From Microbacteriaceae bacterium VKM Ac-2854 (GTDB taxonomy: Bacteria > Actinomycetota > Actinomycetes > Actinomycetales > Microbacteriaceae): 64,000 nucleotides of DNA. Positions 32,218 to 39,711 of this stretch are shown here, in pieces. The notes beneath the pieces are model-generated. The model made no database searches and was not told where the DNA came from. It saw nothing but the letters and a program-made list of their open reading frames with translations. How positions within the stretch are numbered: position 1 is the stretch's first letter; every line of letters starts with the position of its first letter. The stretch covers positions 310,001 through 374,000 of the forward strand of contig JABMLH010000004.1 in the NCBI GenBank assembly GCA_013205085.1, written 5' to 3'. Position numbers and translations under genes: made by a program.

Positions 32218-32762
32218 TGAGCGCGCAGGAGACCAGCCGCGGCGACCCGCGGAAGGCCCAGCGGATCGGCGAGCTCGTGTTCGCCGTGCTCGCCGTCGCG
32301 CTCGGAGTGTTCGTCTTCGTCGGCGCCTTCGCCATCCGCGTCCCCGGCGCCGGCACCCAGGTCGGCCCGCGGGTGTTCCCGTTCCTGGTCGCGACGATCC
32401 TGATCGCCTCCGCGGTGATGGTCGTGGTCGACGTGCTCCGAGGCCGACTCGGCCCGCAGGAGGAGGGTGAGGACATCGACTCCAGCGCCTCGACCGACTG
32501 GCTCACCCTCGTCAAGATCGTCGTCTTCCTCGCCGCGCACATCGCGCTGCTGGATGTGATCGGCTGGGCCCCCGCCGCAGCCCTGCTCTTCGGCGGCGTG
32601 GCCTGGGCTCTCGGCGCGAAGCGCTGGTGGCTGGCGCTGCTGATCGGACTCGGCCTCGCGCTCGTGGTGCAGCTCGTGTTCGGCGGCTTCCTCGGCCTCT
32701 CGCTGCCGCTGGGCCCCGCGCTCGGCTGGCTGCAACCGGTGCTCGACGAGATGGGAGGCTGA
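32217..32762 (+). CDS. tctB: Tripartite tricarboxylate transporter small membrane subunit
   Basis: This 181-residue protein has four predicted membrane helices and the poorly conserved layout of TctB, with an N-terminal cytoplasmic stretch ([15 protein letters not shown]). It joins TctA in the membrane. The start codon shares one base with the tctC stop (TGATG), and tctA follows 1 bp after its own stop, so the three genes form one tightly coupled operon. Confidence 0.88.
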   Translation: MSAQETSRGDPRKAQRIGELVFAVLAVALGVFVFVGAFAIRVPGAGTQVGPRVFPFLVATILIASAVMVVVDVLRGRLGPQEEGEDIDSSASTDWLTLVKIVVFLAAHIALLDVIGWAPAAALLFGGVAWALGAKRWWLALLIGLGLALVVQLVFGGFLGLSLPLGPALGWLQPVLDEMGG

Positions 32763-32763
32763 G

Positions 32764-34419
32764 ATGGACAACATCGCCGCCCTGCTCGAGGGCTTCGGCA
32801 CCGCGATCCAGCCGCAGTACCTGGTGTTCGCCTTCCTCGGTGTGCTCGTCGGCACCGCCGTCGGCGTGCTGCCGGGCATCGGCCCGGCCATGACGGTCGC
32901 GCTGCTGCTGCCGCTCACCTACACGCTCGAACCCACCGCCGCCCTGATCACCTTCGCGGGCATCTACTACGGCGGCATGTACGGCGGCTCGACCACGAGC
33001 ATCCTGCTGAACACCCCGGGCGAATCCGCCTCGATCGTCACCGCCCTCGAGGGCAACAAGATGGCCAAGCTCGGCCGCGGCGCGGCGGCGCTGGCGACGG
33101 CGGCGATCGGATCCTTCGTGGCCGGCACCGTCGCCACCTTCGGCCTCACCCTGCTCGCGCCGACCATCGCGGCCTGGGCCGTGAACCTGGCGCCGGCCGA
33201 CTACGTCGCACTGATGGTGATCGCCTTCATCACGGTGGGCGCGCTGCTGGGATCCTCGGTCTGGCGTGGACTCTCCTCGCTCGGCATCGGGCTCTTCCTC
33301 GGCCTGGTCGGCACCGAGATCCTCAGCGGTCAGCAGCGCTACACCTTCGGGCTGCTGCCGCTCGCCGACGGCATCGACGTGGTGCTCGTCGCGGTCGGCC
33401 TTTTCGCGGTCGGCGAGACGCTCTACGTCGCGGCCCGGCTGCGACACGGCGGCGTCGCGGTGATCCCGGTGACCCGGGGCTGGCGCAGCTGGATGTCGAA
33501 GGACGACTGGCGCCGCTCCTGGAAGCCGTGGCTGCGCGGCACCGCGATCGGCTTCCCGATCGGCACGATCCCGGCGGGCGGGGCGGATGTGGCGACCTTC
33601 CTCTCCTACGCCACCGAGAAGAAGCTCTCGAAGCACAAGCACGAGTTCGGTCGCGGTGCGATCGAGGGCGTGGCCGGCCCGGAGTCGGCGAACAACGCCG
33701 CCGCCGCCGGTGTGCTGGTGCCGCTGCTGACCCTGGGCCTACCGACCACCGCGACCGCGGCGATCATCCTCTCGGCGTTCCAGTCGTACGGGATCCAGCC
33801 CGGACCGCAGCTGTTCACCAACCAGCCGGCGCTGGTGTGGGCGCTGATCGCAAGCCTGTACATCGGCAACGTGATGCTGCTGATCCTGAACCTGCCGCTG
33901 GTGGGGATGTGGGTGAAGCTGCTGCAGATCCCGCGGCCGTACCTGTACGCGGGCATCCTGCTCTTCGCCGTGCTGGGCGCGTACGCGGTGAACTTCTCGA
34001 CCGCCGACATCGTGATCCTGTCGCTGATCGGGGTGCTCGGCTACTTCCTGCGCCGCTTCGGCTACCCGATCGCGCCCCTGGTGATCGGCCTGATCCTCGG
34101 CCCGATGGCGGAGGCGCAGCTGCGGCGCGCGCTGCAGCTCTCGCAGGGCGACCTCTCGGCGCTGGTGACCCGTCCGTTCGCGGCGGGCTGCTACATCGCG
34201 CTGGCGCTGATCATCGGTTTGGGATTGTTCCTCCGCTCTCGCCAGAGCCGGATGGAGAAGGCCCTGGCCGCCGCGACCCTCGCCGACTCCTCGGTGCAGT
34301 CCGCCGTCGACGCCGCCTGGGAACCCGGCGACCGCCCGACCGACATCGACACCACGGGCGTGAACACGGTCACCGGCACCACCGGCATCCGCACGGTCCC
34401 CCCTCGCAAGAAGCGCTGA
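32764..34419 (+). CDS. tctA: Tripartite tricarboxylate transporter large membrane subunit
   Basis: This 551-residue protein has about twelve membrane helices. It shows both TctA signature regions, [29 protein letters not shown] and [20 protein letters not shown], and the second-half repeat [19 protein letters not shown] with [13 protein letters not shown]. It is the transport subunit, driven by a sodium or proton gradient. The C-terminal 60 residues are a Thr/Ala-rich cytoplasmic tail. It is complete and standard for the family. Confidence 0.93.
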   Translation: MDNIAALLEGFGTAIQPQYLVFAFLGVLVGTAVGVLPGIGPAMTVALLLPLTYTLEPTAALITFAGIYYGGMYGGSTTSILLNTPGESASIVTALEGNKMAKLGRGAAALATAAIGSFVAGTVATFGLTLLAPTIAAWAVNLAPADYVALMVIAFITVGALLGSSVWRGLSSLGIGLFLGLVGTEILSGQQRYTFGLLPLADGIDVVLVAVGLFAVGETLYVAARLRHGGVAVIPVTRGWRSWMSKDDWRRSWKPWLRGTAIGFPIGTIPAGGADVATFLSYATEKKLSKHKHEFGRGAIEGVAGPESANNAAAAGVLVPLLTLGLPTTATAAIILSAFQSYGIQPGPQLFTNQPALVWALIASLYIGNVMLLILNLPLVGMWVKLLQIPRPYLYAGILLFAVLGAYAVNFSTADIVILSLIGVLGYFLRRFGYPIAPLVIGLILGPMAEAQLRRALQLSQGDLSALVTRPFAAGCYIALALIIGLGLFLRSRQSRMEKALAAATLADSSVQSAVDAAWEPGDRPTDIDTTGVNTVTGTTGIRTVPPRKKR

Positions 34420-34441
34420 CCCTGGGCGCCCGTCACCCCTT

Positions 34442-34488
34442 GGCGAAAAGTTGCAGCCCTCGCCCGCCGAGGGCTGCAACTTTTCGCC
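34442..34488. terminator. Family-A inverted repeat, copy 8
   Basis: GGCGAAAAGTTGCAGCCC and its complement surround an 11-nt loop, 22 bp past the tctA stop and 16 bp before the next gene, which runs in the same direction. Confidence 0.7.
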
Positions 34489-34504
34489 GGATGGGCGGGG
34501 GAGG

Positions 34505-35584
34505 ATGGACGGCGTGGGCGCGATGAACGAGTTGCTGGGGGCCGGGGCGATCGACGGGTTGGCGGGGGCGCTGGGGCGCGCCTCCGGCGGCGCGTGGGCG
34601 ACGGTGCGGGGCACGAAGGAACACGTCGATCCGCTCGCGCTGCGGCAGCGCAGCGACCTGATCGCGGCGGCGATCATCGCGGATCACGGCAACGACTACG
34701 CCTCGCTGGCCGCGATCTTCCGCGCCGCGCTCGACGACCCGCGCTTCACCGGCTGGATGATCTGGCCGGTCACCGAGGCGACGGTCACGCTCGGCCGCGA
34801 GCAGGACTTCGACGACGCCCTGCAGTTGCTCGCCGAGCTGACTCCGCGGCTCAGCGCCGAGTTCGCCATCCGCCGCCTCCTCGCGCACGACCTCGACCGC
34901 GCGCTGGAGCGGATCCAGCCGTGGACCGCCCATCCCGACGAGCACGTGCGCCGCCTCGCCAGCGAGGGCACCCGCGCCTACCTGCCCTGGGCGATCCGAG
35001 TGCCGGCGCTCACGGCGCGACCCGAGGCGACCATCCCGATCCTGGATGCGCTGCACGCGGACGAGAGCGAGTACGTGCGCCGCTCGGTCGCCAACCACCT
35101 CAACGACCTCGCCCGGCACGCGCCGGAACTCGTGGTCGAGACCGCCGGTCGCTGGCACGGCGAGGGTTCGGAGTGGGTGGTGCGGCACGGCCTGCGCACC
35201 CTGATCAAGAAGGCGGATCCGGGCGCGCTGGCCCTGCTCGGCTTCGCACCCGTCGAGGTGGAGGTGGGCGCGCCGGTGCTGGCGGAGGCGCGGGTACCGC
35301 TGCCCGGAACGCTCGCGTTCTCCGTGTCGGTGCGTAACGTCTCCGCGGTTTCCGCCCGGCTCGCGGTGGACTATCTCGTGCACTACCGCAAGGCGAACGG
35401 CACACTCGCGCCGAAGGTCTTCAAGCTCGCCGTGGCCGACGTCGCCCCGGGTGAGACCCGCGTCTTCACCAAGCGCCACGCCCTGCGCCCGATGACCACC
35501 CGCGTGCACCACCTCGGCCCGCACGCCCTCGAGATCCAGGTCAACGGCGCCCGCTCCGGCCTCACCCCCTTCGACCTCGTCTGA
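34505..35584 (+). CDS. AlkC-like 3-methyladenine DNA glycosylase
   Basis: This 359-residue protein has HEAT-like helical repeats over the first 255 residues, with VRRLASEGTRAYLPWA, YVRRSVANHLNDLARHAPELV and GSEWVVRHGLRTLIKK as typical DNA-alkylation-repair elements. A C-terminal Ig-like beta domain follows (about 265-359). The added Ig domain is the hallmark of AlkC-type rather than AlkD-type glycosylases, which excise positively charged alkylated adenines. The start at 34505 is preceded by GGGGGAGG but very close; an internal ATG at 34523 is an alternative. It lies between two family-A inverted repeats and is probably a single-gene unit. Confidence 0.85.
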   Translation: MDGVGAMNELLGAGAIDGLAGALGRASGGAWATVRGTKEHVDPLALRQRSDLIAAAIIADHGNDYASLAAIFRAALDDPRFTGWMIWPVTEATVTLGREQDFDDALQLLAELTPRLSAEFAIRRLLAHDLDRALERIQPWTAHPDEHVRRLASEGTRAYLPWAIRVPALTARPEATIPILDALHADESEYVRRSVANHLNDLARHAPELVVETAGRWHGEGSEWVVRHGLRTLIKKADPGALALLGFAPVEVEVGAPVLAEARVPLPGTLAFSVSVRNVSAVSARLAVDYLVHYRKANGTLAPKVFKLAVADVAPGETRVFTKRHALRPMTTRVHHLGPHALEIQVNGARSGLTPFDLV

Positions 35585-35604
35585 GCGCCCCTCCCCTCCT
35601 CCAA

Positions 35605-35649
35605 GCGAAAAGTTGCAGCCCTCGGCGCCCGAGGGCTGCAACTTTTCGC
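35605..35649. terminator. Family-A inverted repeat, copy 9
   Basis: The arms are GCGAAAAGTTGCAGCCCTCGG and its full complement, a 21-bp stem with a 3-nt loop. It lies between convergent genes, 2 bp from the P-loop gene stop. Confidence 0.75.
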
Positions 35650-35650
35650 G

Positions 35651-36190
35651 TCAGAGGCGGGCCACCCAGGCGTCGACCTCGGCCTGGGAGCGCAGGCGCA
35701 CGATGCGCAGCCCCGAGCGGGCGGCGGCGGGCACCTCGGCGCGCAGGGCGCGGCGAACCCGCAACGACCACGGGATCAGGTGGTTGCGGTCGACGAGGGC
35801 GGTCCAGAGCGGAGGCTCGGTGTTGCCCGCCCAGAGCTGCTCGCGACCGCCGCGCCGGCGGATGCTGCGCCGGATCAGCCGGGTCAGCGCGACTCGCAGC
35901 GGCAGATCCAACCAGAGCAGCGTGTCCGCGCGCGCAGCGATCACCGGCTTCGCCGTGTCGAACTGCCACTCCGTCACCCAACGAGGCTCGCGCGTGAACG
36001 CGTCCACCTCGGCGTCGAACTGCTCGCGGATCGACCAGTTCGGCCCGTGGAACAGCTCGTCCAGCTCGACCGCCGGCGCCTGGATCCGCTCGGCGACCCG
36101 CAGCGCGAGCGTGGTCTTCCCCACCCCGGGCGGACCCGCGATCGCGACCCGCGCCGGGCGCGCATCCGCCCCGCTCCGTCGGTCCGTCAC
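35651..36190 (-). CDS. P-loop ATPase/kinase-like protein (adenylate-kinase/FlaR-like)
   Basis: This 179-residue protein has Walker A GPPGVGKTT (19-27), an acidic motif VELDELFHGPNW, and LIRRSIRRRGGREQLW, a lid-like basic segment. It resembles the AAA/topology-modulation (FlaR) group of small P-loop proteins often annotated as adenylate-kinase-like. I cannot say whether it is a nucleotide kinase. The GTG start lies 6 nt after a TAGGCT -10 box, and that box is part of a 25-bp direct repeat, so the promoter region has been duplicated. Confidence 0.75.
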   Translation of the reverse strand: MTDRRSGADARPARVAIAGPPGVGKTTLALRVAERIQAPAVELDELFHGPNWSIREQFDAEVDAFTREPRWVTEWQFDTAKPVIAARADTLLWLDLPLRVALTRLIRRSIRRRGGREQLWAGNTEPPLWTALVDRNHLIPWSLRVRRALRAEVPAAARSGLRIVRLRSQAEVDAWVARL

Positions 36191-36191
36191 G

Positions 36192-36235
36192 CTCGCAGCC
36201 TAGCCACCCCGCAAATCTCGCAGCCTAGCCACCCC
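36192..36235. repeat. 25-bp direct repeat carrying the P-loop gene promoter
   Basis: CTCGCAGCCTAGCCACCCC occurs at 36192-36210 and 36217-36235. Each copy contains the minus-strand -10 box TAGGCT; the proximal one is 6 nt from the GTG start at 36190. Confidence 0.7.
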
Positions 36236-36372
36236 GGAAATGCAGGGCGACCCCGGAAATGCAGGGCGTGGACGGAAATACAGGGCGAGGGCGGAAATAC
36301 AGGGCGCGGATGGAAATGAGGCGCGATCACGCGGAGGAAAGCGCCATCCTCGCCGCCGACCCTGCATTTCCG
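36236..36372 (-). repeat. Family-D repeat with four to five 19-bp tandem units
   Basis: GGAAAT-type units start at 36236, 36255, 36274, 36293 and 36312, exactly 19 bp apart. The opposing arm CCCTGCATTTCC is at 36360-36371. It occupies the middle of the 324-bp divergent gap (36191-36514), between the P-loop promoter and the lyase operator. Confidence 0.88.
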
Positions 36373-36401
36373 CTCCGTCGCCGCCCACCCTTGCGCCTTT
36401 C

Positions 36402-36411
36402 GAAACGTTTC
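36402..36411. promoter_or_regulatory. LacI-type operator candidate upstream of the rhamnogalacturonan lyase
   Basis: TTCGAAACGTTTCAC contains GAAACGTTTC, a perfect 10-bp palindrome with the central CG of LacI-family operators. It is 104 bp before the lyase ATG. No lacI-type gene is adjacent, so the regulator would be encoded elsewhere. Confidence 0.55.
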
Positions 36412-36514
36412 ACGTAGGCTGAAGCGCAGCTCAGGAAAGCGTATTCCCATCGGCACCATCCCCCGTCGGATGCGCCGTCAGCCGAGCCCTCTCGCCCCGA
36501 ACCGTAGGGATTCA

Positions 36515-38944
36515 ATGTCGAATTCGAGAACACATCACGCCCGCCACGCAACAGTCATCGCCCTGGCCACCGCGATCGCCGCCACCGCGGTGGCGACTCC
36601 CGCCGTCGCTTCGGCCGCAACCGAAGCGACCACCAACCCCGTCATCACCGCCCGACTCGAGACCCTCGACCGCGGCCTGATCGCCCTCCCGAGCGGCGAC
36701 GGCGGCGTCTTCCTCAGCTGGCGCCTGCTCGCCGCCGAGGTCACCGGCGCCGGTGACAGCGGGATGATCGGGGCCGACTTCGCCGTCTACCGCGGCGACA
36801 CCAGGATCGCCACGGTCACCGACAGCACCAACCTGCACGACCCCGACGGCACTGCCGGCGACCGCTACTCCGTCGCCGCGATCGTGAACGGAGCAGAACA
36901 GCCCCGCAGCGCCGACACGCCGGTCAGCGCCGCGAACTTCCGCGAGCTCCCGCTCAGCAAGCCCGCCGACGACGTCACCCCGGCCGGCGAGGCCTACACC
37001 TACAGCGCCAACGACATGTCCGTCGGCGACGTGGACGGTGACGGCCAGTACGAGTACATCGTCAAGTGGTACCCCTCGAATTCGAAGGACGTCTCGCAGA
37101 AGGGCTACACCGGCAACACCTACCTCGACACCTACGAGACCGACGGCACCCTGCTGCACCGGATCGACCTCGGCGTCAACATCCGCTCCGGCGCGCATTA
37201 CACGCAGTTCATGGTCTACGACTTCGACGGCGACGGCCGCAGCGAGATCATGCTGAAGACCGCACCGGGCACCACCGTCTCCGCGAACGGCGCCACGACC
37301 CCGATCACGCTCCTCCCCGAGGATGTCCAGGCCGGCTACTCGAACGACGACGACTACCGGATGAGCGCCGCCGACTACCGCGCGCACCTCGCCGAGGTCT
37401 TCGCCGCGTGGCCCACTCGCGCCGAGGTGACCAGCGGCCAGTGGCCCGCCACGCTGGAGGAGGCGTGGGGCGCCCCGGAGCCGCTCGGCAGCGTCGAGGC
37501 GCAGGTCGACTACTTCATCTCGACCTACGCCCCGTCGCGCAGCGACCGCAACGACCTGACCACCTTCGAGGGCTTCGTGCTCGATGGGCCGGAGTACCTC
37601 AGCGTCTTCGACGGCGCATCGGGCGCCGAGCTCGAGACGGTGCGCTACCAGCCGGGCCGCGAAGACGACGGCCTGCTCTGGGGCGACTACGCCATGTCGC
37701 GGATCGAGCCCGGCAACCGCAACGACCGCTTTATCGCCGGCGTCGCCTACCTCGACGGCGAGACGCCGAGCGCGATCTTCGCCCGCGGCTACTACACCCG
37801 CGCCACCGTCGCCGCCTACGACTGGGACGGCGAGCATCTCAGCACCCGCTGGTTCGCCGACTCCGGCTTCCCGGCGATGGCGAACCCCTTCAACGACTCG
37901 CCTCACGGCAAGGAGGGCCCGTCGCCCGAGTGGGGCCGGCTGACCACCCAGGGCTTCCACTCGCTCAGCGCCGCGGATGTGGACGGCGACGGCAAGCAGG
38001 AGATCGTCTACGGATCCGCGACGCTCGACGACGACGGCTCGCTGCTGTACTCCTCCTACGACACGCTGCCGGAGGGCAGCGCCGCGCCCGGCGCCGAGGC
38101 CAAGCTCGGCCACGGCGACGCGATGCACGTCACCGACATCGACCCGAACCGCCCGGGCCTGGAGATCTTCACCGTGCACGAGGGCGGCACCTCCGCGCCC
38201 TACGGCTACGCGCTGCGCGACGCCGCGACCGGCGACGTGCTCTTCGGCGCCTACTCCGGCAAGGACACCGGGCGCGGCATGATCGGCGACATCGATCCGT
38301 CAGTGCCCGGCCAGGAGGTGTGGGCGATCGGCACGCAGTCGGCCGCCGGCACCGAGCTGCCGATCACCGCCGCCGGCACCAACATGAGCATCCGCTGGTC
38401 CGCCGACATGACCACCCAGATCGTGGCGTCGACGACCATGCAGGACGCGACGCCGGTGACCCCGACGATCGTGGACGGAGCGGATGGGTCGGTGCTGCTG
38501 AGCGCGGACGGCACCCACACGAACAACGGCACCAAGGGCAACCCGTCGCTGGTGGCGGACATCTTCGGCGACTGGCGCGAGGAGCTGCTGCTACCCACGG
38601 CCGACGACTCCGCCATCCGGATCTATTCGGCCACCTCCGTCACGGATCGCAAGCTCACGACGCTGATGCACGATCCGCAGTACCGCGTGGAGGTGGCCCG
38701 GCAGAGCACGGTCTACAACCAGCCGTCGTACACCTCCTACGGGCTCGCGAGCGACATCCGCTGGTCGGACGTACCTGTGCTGCCCGCCGCGCCGGCCCCG
38801 GCGTCGCCCACCGCGACGCCCGCACCGCAGGCGTCGGGCTCCCCCGCCCTCGCCGCGACCGGCCCCGACGCGTTGGGCTGGCTGGCCCTCGCCGCCGCCC
38901 TGCTCGCCGGGGGCGCCGTGCTGCTCCGCCGCCGCCGCGCCTGA
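36515..38944 (+). CDS. Cell-wall-anchored rhamnogalacturonan lyase (PL11-like)
   Basis: This 809-residue protein has a signal peptide (about 1-40), a small beta domain, and a large propeller with repeated D-x-D-G-D calcium motifs (GDVDGDGQYEY, YDFDGDGRSEI, DVDGDGKQEI). The lyase core resembles YesW/YesX-type PL11 enzymes, which cleave the rhamnogalacturonan I backbone of pectin. The C-terminus has a Pro/Thr/Ala-rich linker, LAATG (779-783), one hydrophobic helix and RRRRA, the sorting signal expected for class E sortases. It therefore should be displayed on the cell wall. The ATG follows TAGGGA. A LacI-type palindrome upstream suggests induction by plant sugars. Confidence 0.87.
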   Translation: MSNSRTHHARHATVIALATAIAATAVATPAVASAATEATTNPVITARLETLDRGLIALPSGDGGVFLSWRLLAAEVTGAGDSGMIGADFAVYRGDTRIATVTDSTNLHDPDGTAGDRYSVAAIVNGAEQPRSADTPVSAANFRELPLSKPADDVTPAGEAYTYSANDMSVGDVDGDGQYEYIVKWYPSNSKDVSQKGYTGNTYLDTYETDGTLLHRIDLGVNIRSGAHYTQFMVYDFDGDGRSEIMLKTAPGTTVSANGATTPITLLPEDVQAGYSNDDDYRMSAADYRAHLAEVFAAWPTRAEVTSGQWPATLEEAWGAPEPLGSVEAQVDYFISTYAPSRSDRNDLTTFEGFVLDGPEYLSVFDGASGAELETVRYQPGREDDGLLWGDYAMSRIEPGNRNDRFIAGVAYLDGETPSAIFARGYYTRATVAAYDWDGEHLSTRWFADSGFPAMANPFNDSPHGKEGPSPEWGRLTTQGFHSLSAADVDGDGKQEIVYGSATLDDDGSLLYSSYDTLPEGSAAPGAEAKLGHGDAMHVTDIDPNRPGLEIFTVHEGGTSAPYGYALRDAATGDVLFGAYSGKDTGRGMIGDIDPSVPGQEVWAIGTQSAAGTELPITAAGTNMSIRWSADMTTQIVASTTMQDATPVTPTIVDGADGSVLLSADGTHTNNGTKGNPSLVADIFGDWREELLLPTADDSAIRIYSATSVTDRKLTTLMHDPQYRVEVARQSTVYNQPSYTSYGLASDIRWSDVPVLPAAPAPASPTATPAPQASGSPALAATGPDALGWLALAAALLAGGAVLLRRRRA

Positions 38945-38948
38945 CCCC

Positions 38949-38996
38949 TGGCGAAAAGTTGCAGGTGAACGCGAGTTGGCCTGCAACTTTTCGCCA
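38949..38996. terminator. Family-A inverted repeat, copy 10 (GCAGGT subtype)
   Basis: TGGCGAAAAGTTGCAGG and its complement enclose TGAACGCGAGTTGG, the same asymmetric core as copy 4. It lies 4 bp past the lyase stop. Confidence 0.75.
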
Positions 38997-39079
38997 TAGG
39001 GGAGGCATAGCGACGGCATAGGCGGGGCAGAGGGGCGTGGGGTCGACTAGGGAGCCCCACCACCCAGGAGAAGGCCCCC

Positions 39080-39694
39080 ATGGATTACCTCGAAGTGATC
39101 GGCGTCGACCTCGTCGCGATCTGCGTGCTCACGTTCGGCATCTACTTCCCGCGGCACCGCCGACGGGATCTCGTGGTCGCGTTCCTCGGGGTGAACGTGG
39201 GCGTGCTCGCGGTGTCGCTCACGCTCGGCTCGTCGACCATCGGCGCCGGGCTCGGGCTCGGACTCTTCGGCGTGCTTTCGATCATCCGACTGCGCTCCGA
39301 CGAGATCGAGCAGCACGAGGTCGCCTACTACTTCGCCGCACTCGCGCTCGGCCTGCTCTCGGGCCTCACCGCGAGTCTCACCGTCACGACCATCGGCCTG
39401 ATGGCGCTGATCGTGCTGGTGCTCTTCGTCGGTGACCACCCCCGGCTCTTCGCCCGAGCCCGGCAGCAGAGCATCACCGTCGACCAGGCCTTCACCGACG
39501 AGGCCGCGCTCACCGCGCACCTGGAGGCTCTGCTGGGCGGCCGCATCCGCCACATCGCGATCAAGAACCTCGACCTCGTGAACGACACCACGGTCGTCGA
39601 CGTCCGCTACGACGCCCCACTCACCCCGCTCACCCCGCGAGGGACCCCGTCAGCGCGCGAGGGCGCCCCGGGCGGGGGCGCCCTCGCGCGCTGA
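39080..39694 (+). CDS. DUF4956-family membrane protein
   Basis: This 204-residue protein has four membrane helices in the first 115 residues. The family motif GLGLGLFGVLSIIRLRSDEIEQHEVAYYF follows the second helix, and a cytoplasmic C-terminal domain completes it. DUF4956 proteins are common in bacteria and have no firmly established function; some accompany polyphosphate/VTC-like or CotH genes. The last 20 residues (TPRGTPSAREGAPGGGALAR) are encoded by the left part of a strong hairpin that also holds the stop codon, so the tail is probably not under protein-level selection. AGGAGAAGG precedes the ATG. Confidence 0.85.
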   Translation: MDYLEVIGVDLVAICVLTFGIYFPRHRRRDLVVAFLGVNVGVLAVSLTLGSSTIGAGLGLGLFGVLSIIRLRSDEIEQHEVAYYFAALALGLLSGLTASLTVTTIGLMALIVLVLFVGDHPRLFARARQQSITVDQAFTDEAALTAHLEALLGGRIRHIAIKNLDLVNDTTVVDVRYDAPLTPLTPRGTPSAREGAPGGGALAR

Positions 39695-39707
39695 GCGGGT
39701 CCCTCGC
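39637..39707. terminator. GC-rich hairpin spanning the DUF4956 stop, between convergent genes
   Basis: GCGAGGGACCCCGTCAGCGC and GCGCTGAGCGGGTCCCTCGC are the outer arms; inner GCGAGGGCGCCCC/GGGGCGCCCTCGC continues the stem. The total stem is over 30 bp. It ends 5 bp before the protease gene stop. Confidence 0.75.
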
Positions 39708-39711
39708 AGCG

